Of a stretch of DNA of 6,879 nucleotides, positions 5,776-6,879 are shown piece by piece. Position numbers and translations under genes: made by a program. The stretch's first letter is position 1. Each line of letters begins with the position of its first letter. The notes beneath the pieces are model-generated. The model did no database searches and was not told the DNA's origin. It saw only the letters and a program-made list of their open reading frames with translations. Source of the DNA: Chitinophagaceae bacterium (GTDB lineage Bacteria; Bacteroidota; Bacteroidia; Chitinophagales; Chitinophagaceae). Location: NCBI GenBank assembly GCA_023251285.1, contig JAHEZB010000111.1:1-6879 (forward strand), written 5' to 3'.

Positions 5776-6819
5776 TTATTTCTGATGGATGCCAACTAAT
5801 TTTTTTAATTTAAGACATTTCTTCTCCACAAGGTTCCAGCTCAATACAGCCATTGGAAAAACAATGACGATTGTGTATAGAAATAGAGCAAAAGGATTTT
5901 CTTTGACGATACCTGCTGCTATAAACATCTGTTGCACCGGAAAAGAAAAAACATAAATGCCATACGTGAAGTCGCCATATTTTCCGGCATGGTTCGTAAT
6001 GCCTTTTATTTGGGCAACGCTGTTTACCAGTACAGGAATTGAAAAAAAATAAAGGGAATTTAATGATGGGAGTAAAACAGCTGTTATAAACGCAACCAAA
6101 CTGAATGAAACAAAGAAAAAGAGTGAATTAGAAAAGTTGATTTTTAAAAAATAAAGTGCTGCTGAATTTAAAAAAAGAAGTGCATAAAAAAATGGCAAGC
6201 TTGTAAAATAACGAACCATTTCACCATCGAAAAAGAACCGGTTAGCCAGGTAAAAAAAATTGACAACTGCAATGAATAAAACAATGTAACTCTTGTATTT
6301 TTTTCTTAATAAAAAAATTATGGACATTAAAATATAAAGACGTTCTTCCAAAATTAATGTCCATAAAGAGCCATTTACGCCGTGCTCAGCAATGTTATGA
6401 ACAAAAACACCGGGCAATGTAAATTGGAGCCCGAAAACGGGCATCACATTTCTAAAATAACTCCAGGTGTTTCTATTTGAAAAATAATCTTTGGCAGAAA
6501 GATTTGAAAAAAAAACACAAATAAAAACGGTTAAAATACAGGTAACAATCAGCAATGGCTGAATGCGCAAAAATCTTTTCCATAAATAATTTACCACGCC
6601 CGGCGATCTGGCTGTACTTTTTGCGATTAAAAAGCCACTGATGCAAAAAAAAATACTTAACCCGATAAATGAAAAATTCAGCCTCCCTTTTGTAAGCTGC
6701 ATTAAAGGCTCAATACCGGCCTGGTGTAACAAAGAAAATGAATGGTAAAAAATAATTGAAAATGCAGCAAAAAGGCGTAGAAAATCATAATTGTTTTGAA
6801 ACCTTTCGTGGTGATGCAT
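5776..6819 (-). CDS. Integral-membrane acyltransferase (acyltransferase 3 family)
   Basis: The 347-residue, strongly hydrophobic protein fits the acyltransferase 3 (PF01757-type) fold, whose members move acetyl or other short acyl groups onto surface or secreted glycans across the inner membrane. Motifs in order: R6 and NNYDFLRLFAAF (9-20) with the key histidine H26; FFCISGFLIAKS (57-68); KRFLRIQP (81-88), the RxxR-type loop; GSLWTLILEERLY (150-162) in place of the usual LWSLxxExxFY; FTYGIYVFSFPVQQ (284-297); and WNLVEKK (328-334) at the end. About ten membrane segments can be drawn between residues 16 and 330. The acceptor sugar cannot be read from sequence, and no glycosyltransferase or polysaccharide genes are visible nearby. 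The ATG at 6819 follows an in-frame TAA (6826-6828), which limits extension. The gene is unusually rich in A/T runs (two of nine bases) compared with its neighbours. It is probably accessory; whether it is cotranscribed with tsaE is unclear. Confidence 0.88.
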   Translation of the reverse strand: MHHHERFQNNYDFLRLFAAFSIIFYHSFSLLHQAGIEPLMQLTKGRLNFSFIGLSIFFCISGFLIAKSTARSPGVVNYLWKRFLRIQPLLIVTCILTVFICVFFSNLSAKDYFSNRNTWSYFRNVMPVFGLQFTLPGVFVHNIAEHGVNGSLWTLILEERLYILMSIIFLLRKKYKSYIVLFIAVVNFFYLANRFFFDGEMVRYFTSLPFFYALLFLNSAALYFLKINFSNSLFFFVSFSLVAFITAVLLPSLNSLYFFSIPVLVNSVAQIKGITNHAGKYGDFTYGIYVFSFPVQQMFIAAGIVKENPFALFLYTIVIVFPMAVLSWNLVEKKCLKLKKLVGIHQK

Positions 6820-6825
6820 CGAGAT

Positions 6826-6879
6826 TTATTCAAGCCGGAAATTAAAGAAGTTTACATCAAAGTGGTAGGATTTTTTTAA
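6826..6879 (-). other. Possible 3' end of an upstream minus-strand gene
   Basis: Reading in from the right edge on the minus strand, one frame is open for 17 codons (ending in NFFNFRLE) and stops with TAA at 6826-6828, six bases before the acyltransferase ATG. The other two minus frames are closed. This would fit the last codons of a gene cotranscribed with the acyltransferase, but 17 open codons are common by chance and no family can be recognised. Confidence 0.2.

Overview
The window is an AT-rich stretch of chromosome from a member of the Bacteroidota, most likely near the Chitinophagaceae. The reasons are residue-level resemblance of PheS, alanine dehydrogenase and the ureohydrolase-like protein to the Bacteroidota versions I know, the lack of Shine-Dalgarno sequences, and exact TAnnTTTG boxes (the Bacteroidota -7 promoter element) in front of three genes. 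The genus is inferred from memory of family sequences, not from a search.

Layout, left to right. Positions 1-507 (minus) hold the first 169 codons of ubiE/menG, the last methylation step of menaquinone synthesis; its 3' end is outside the window. A 203-base divergent gap without a recognisable gene follows. engB, a ribosome-assembly GTPase, is at 711-1343 (plus) and ends at a stem-loop. pheS, the alpha subunit of phenylalanyl-tRNA synthetase, is at 1467-2495 (minus), convergent with engB. Divergent from pheS, 2612-3742 (plus) encodes a ureohydrolase-fold protein that begins with TTG and has lost several metal-binding or catalytic residues. From 3799 to the right edge everything is on the minus strand: in transcription order a possible tail of an unseen gene, an integral-membrane acyltransferase, tsaE, ald (alanine dehydrogenase), and a DUF2283-type small gene broken by one in-frame TAA.

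The genes are mostly core housekeeping (quinone synthesis, ribosome assembly, tRNA charging, tRNA t6A modification, alanine metabolism) in short or single-gene units rather than one pathway. tsaE-ald looks like a two-gene operon with a 39-base gap. The acyltransferase is the most accessory-looking gene.

I found no CRISPR array, insertion sequence, tRNA, rRNA, riboswitch or clear defence or mobile system, and I do not think the window holds an undescribed multi-gene system. The points most worth a second look are the catalytically degenerate ureohydrolase homologue, the single-nonsense DUF2283 gene, and TAnnTTTG boxes only five bases from the ATG of both ubiE and pheS, which would predict leaderless or nearly leaderless transcripts.
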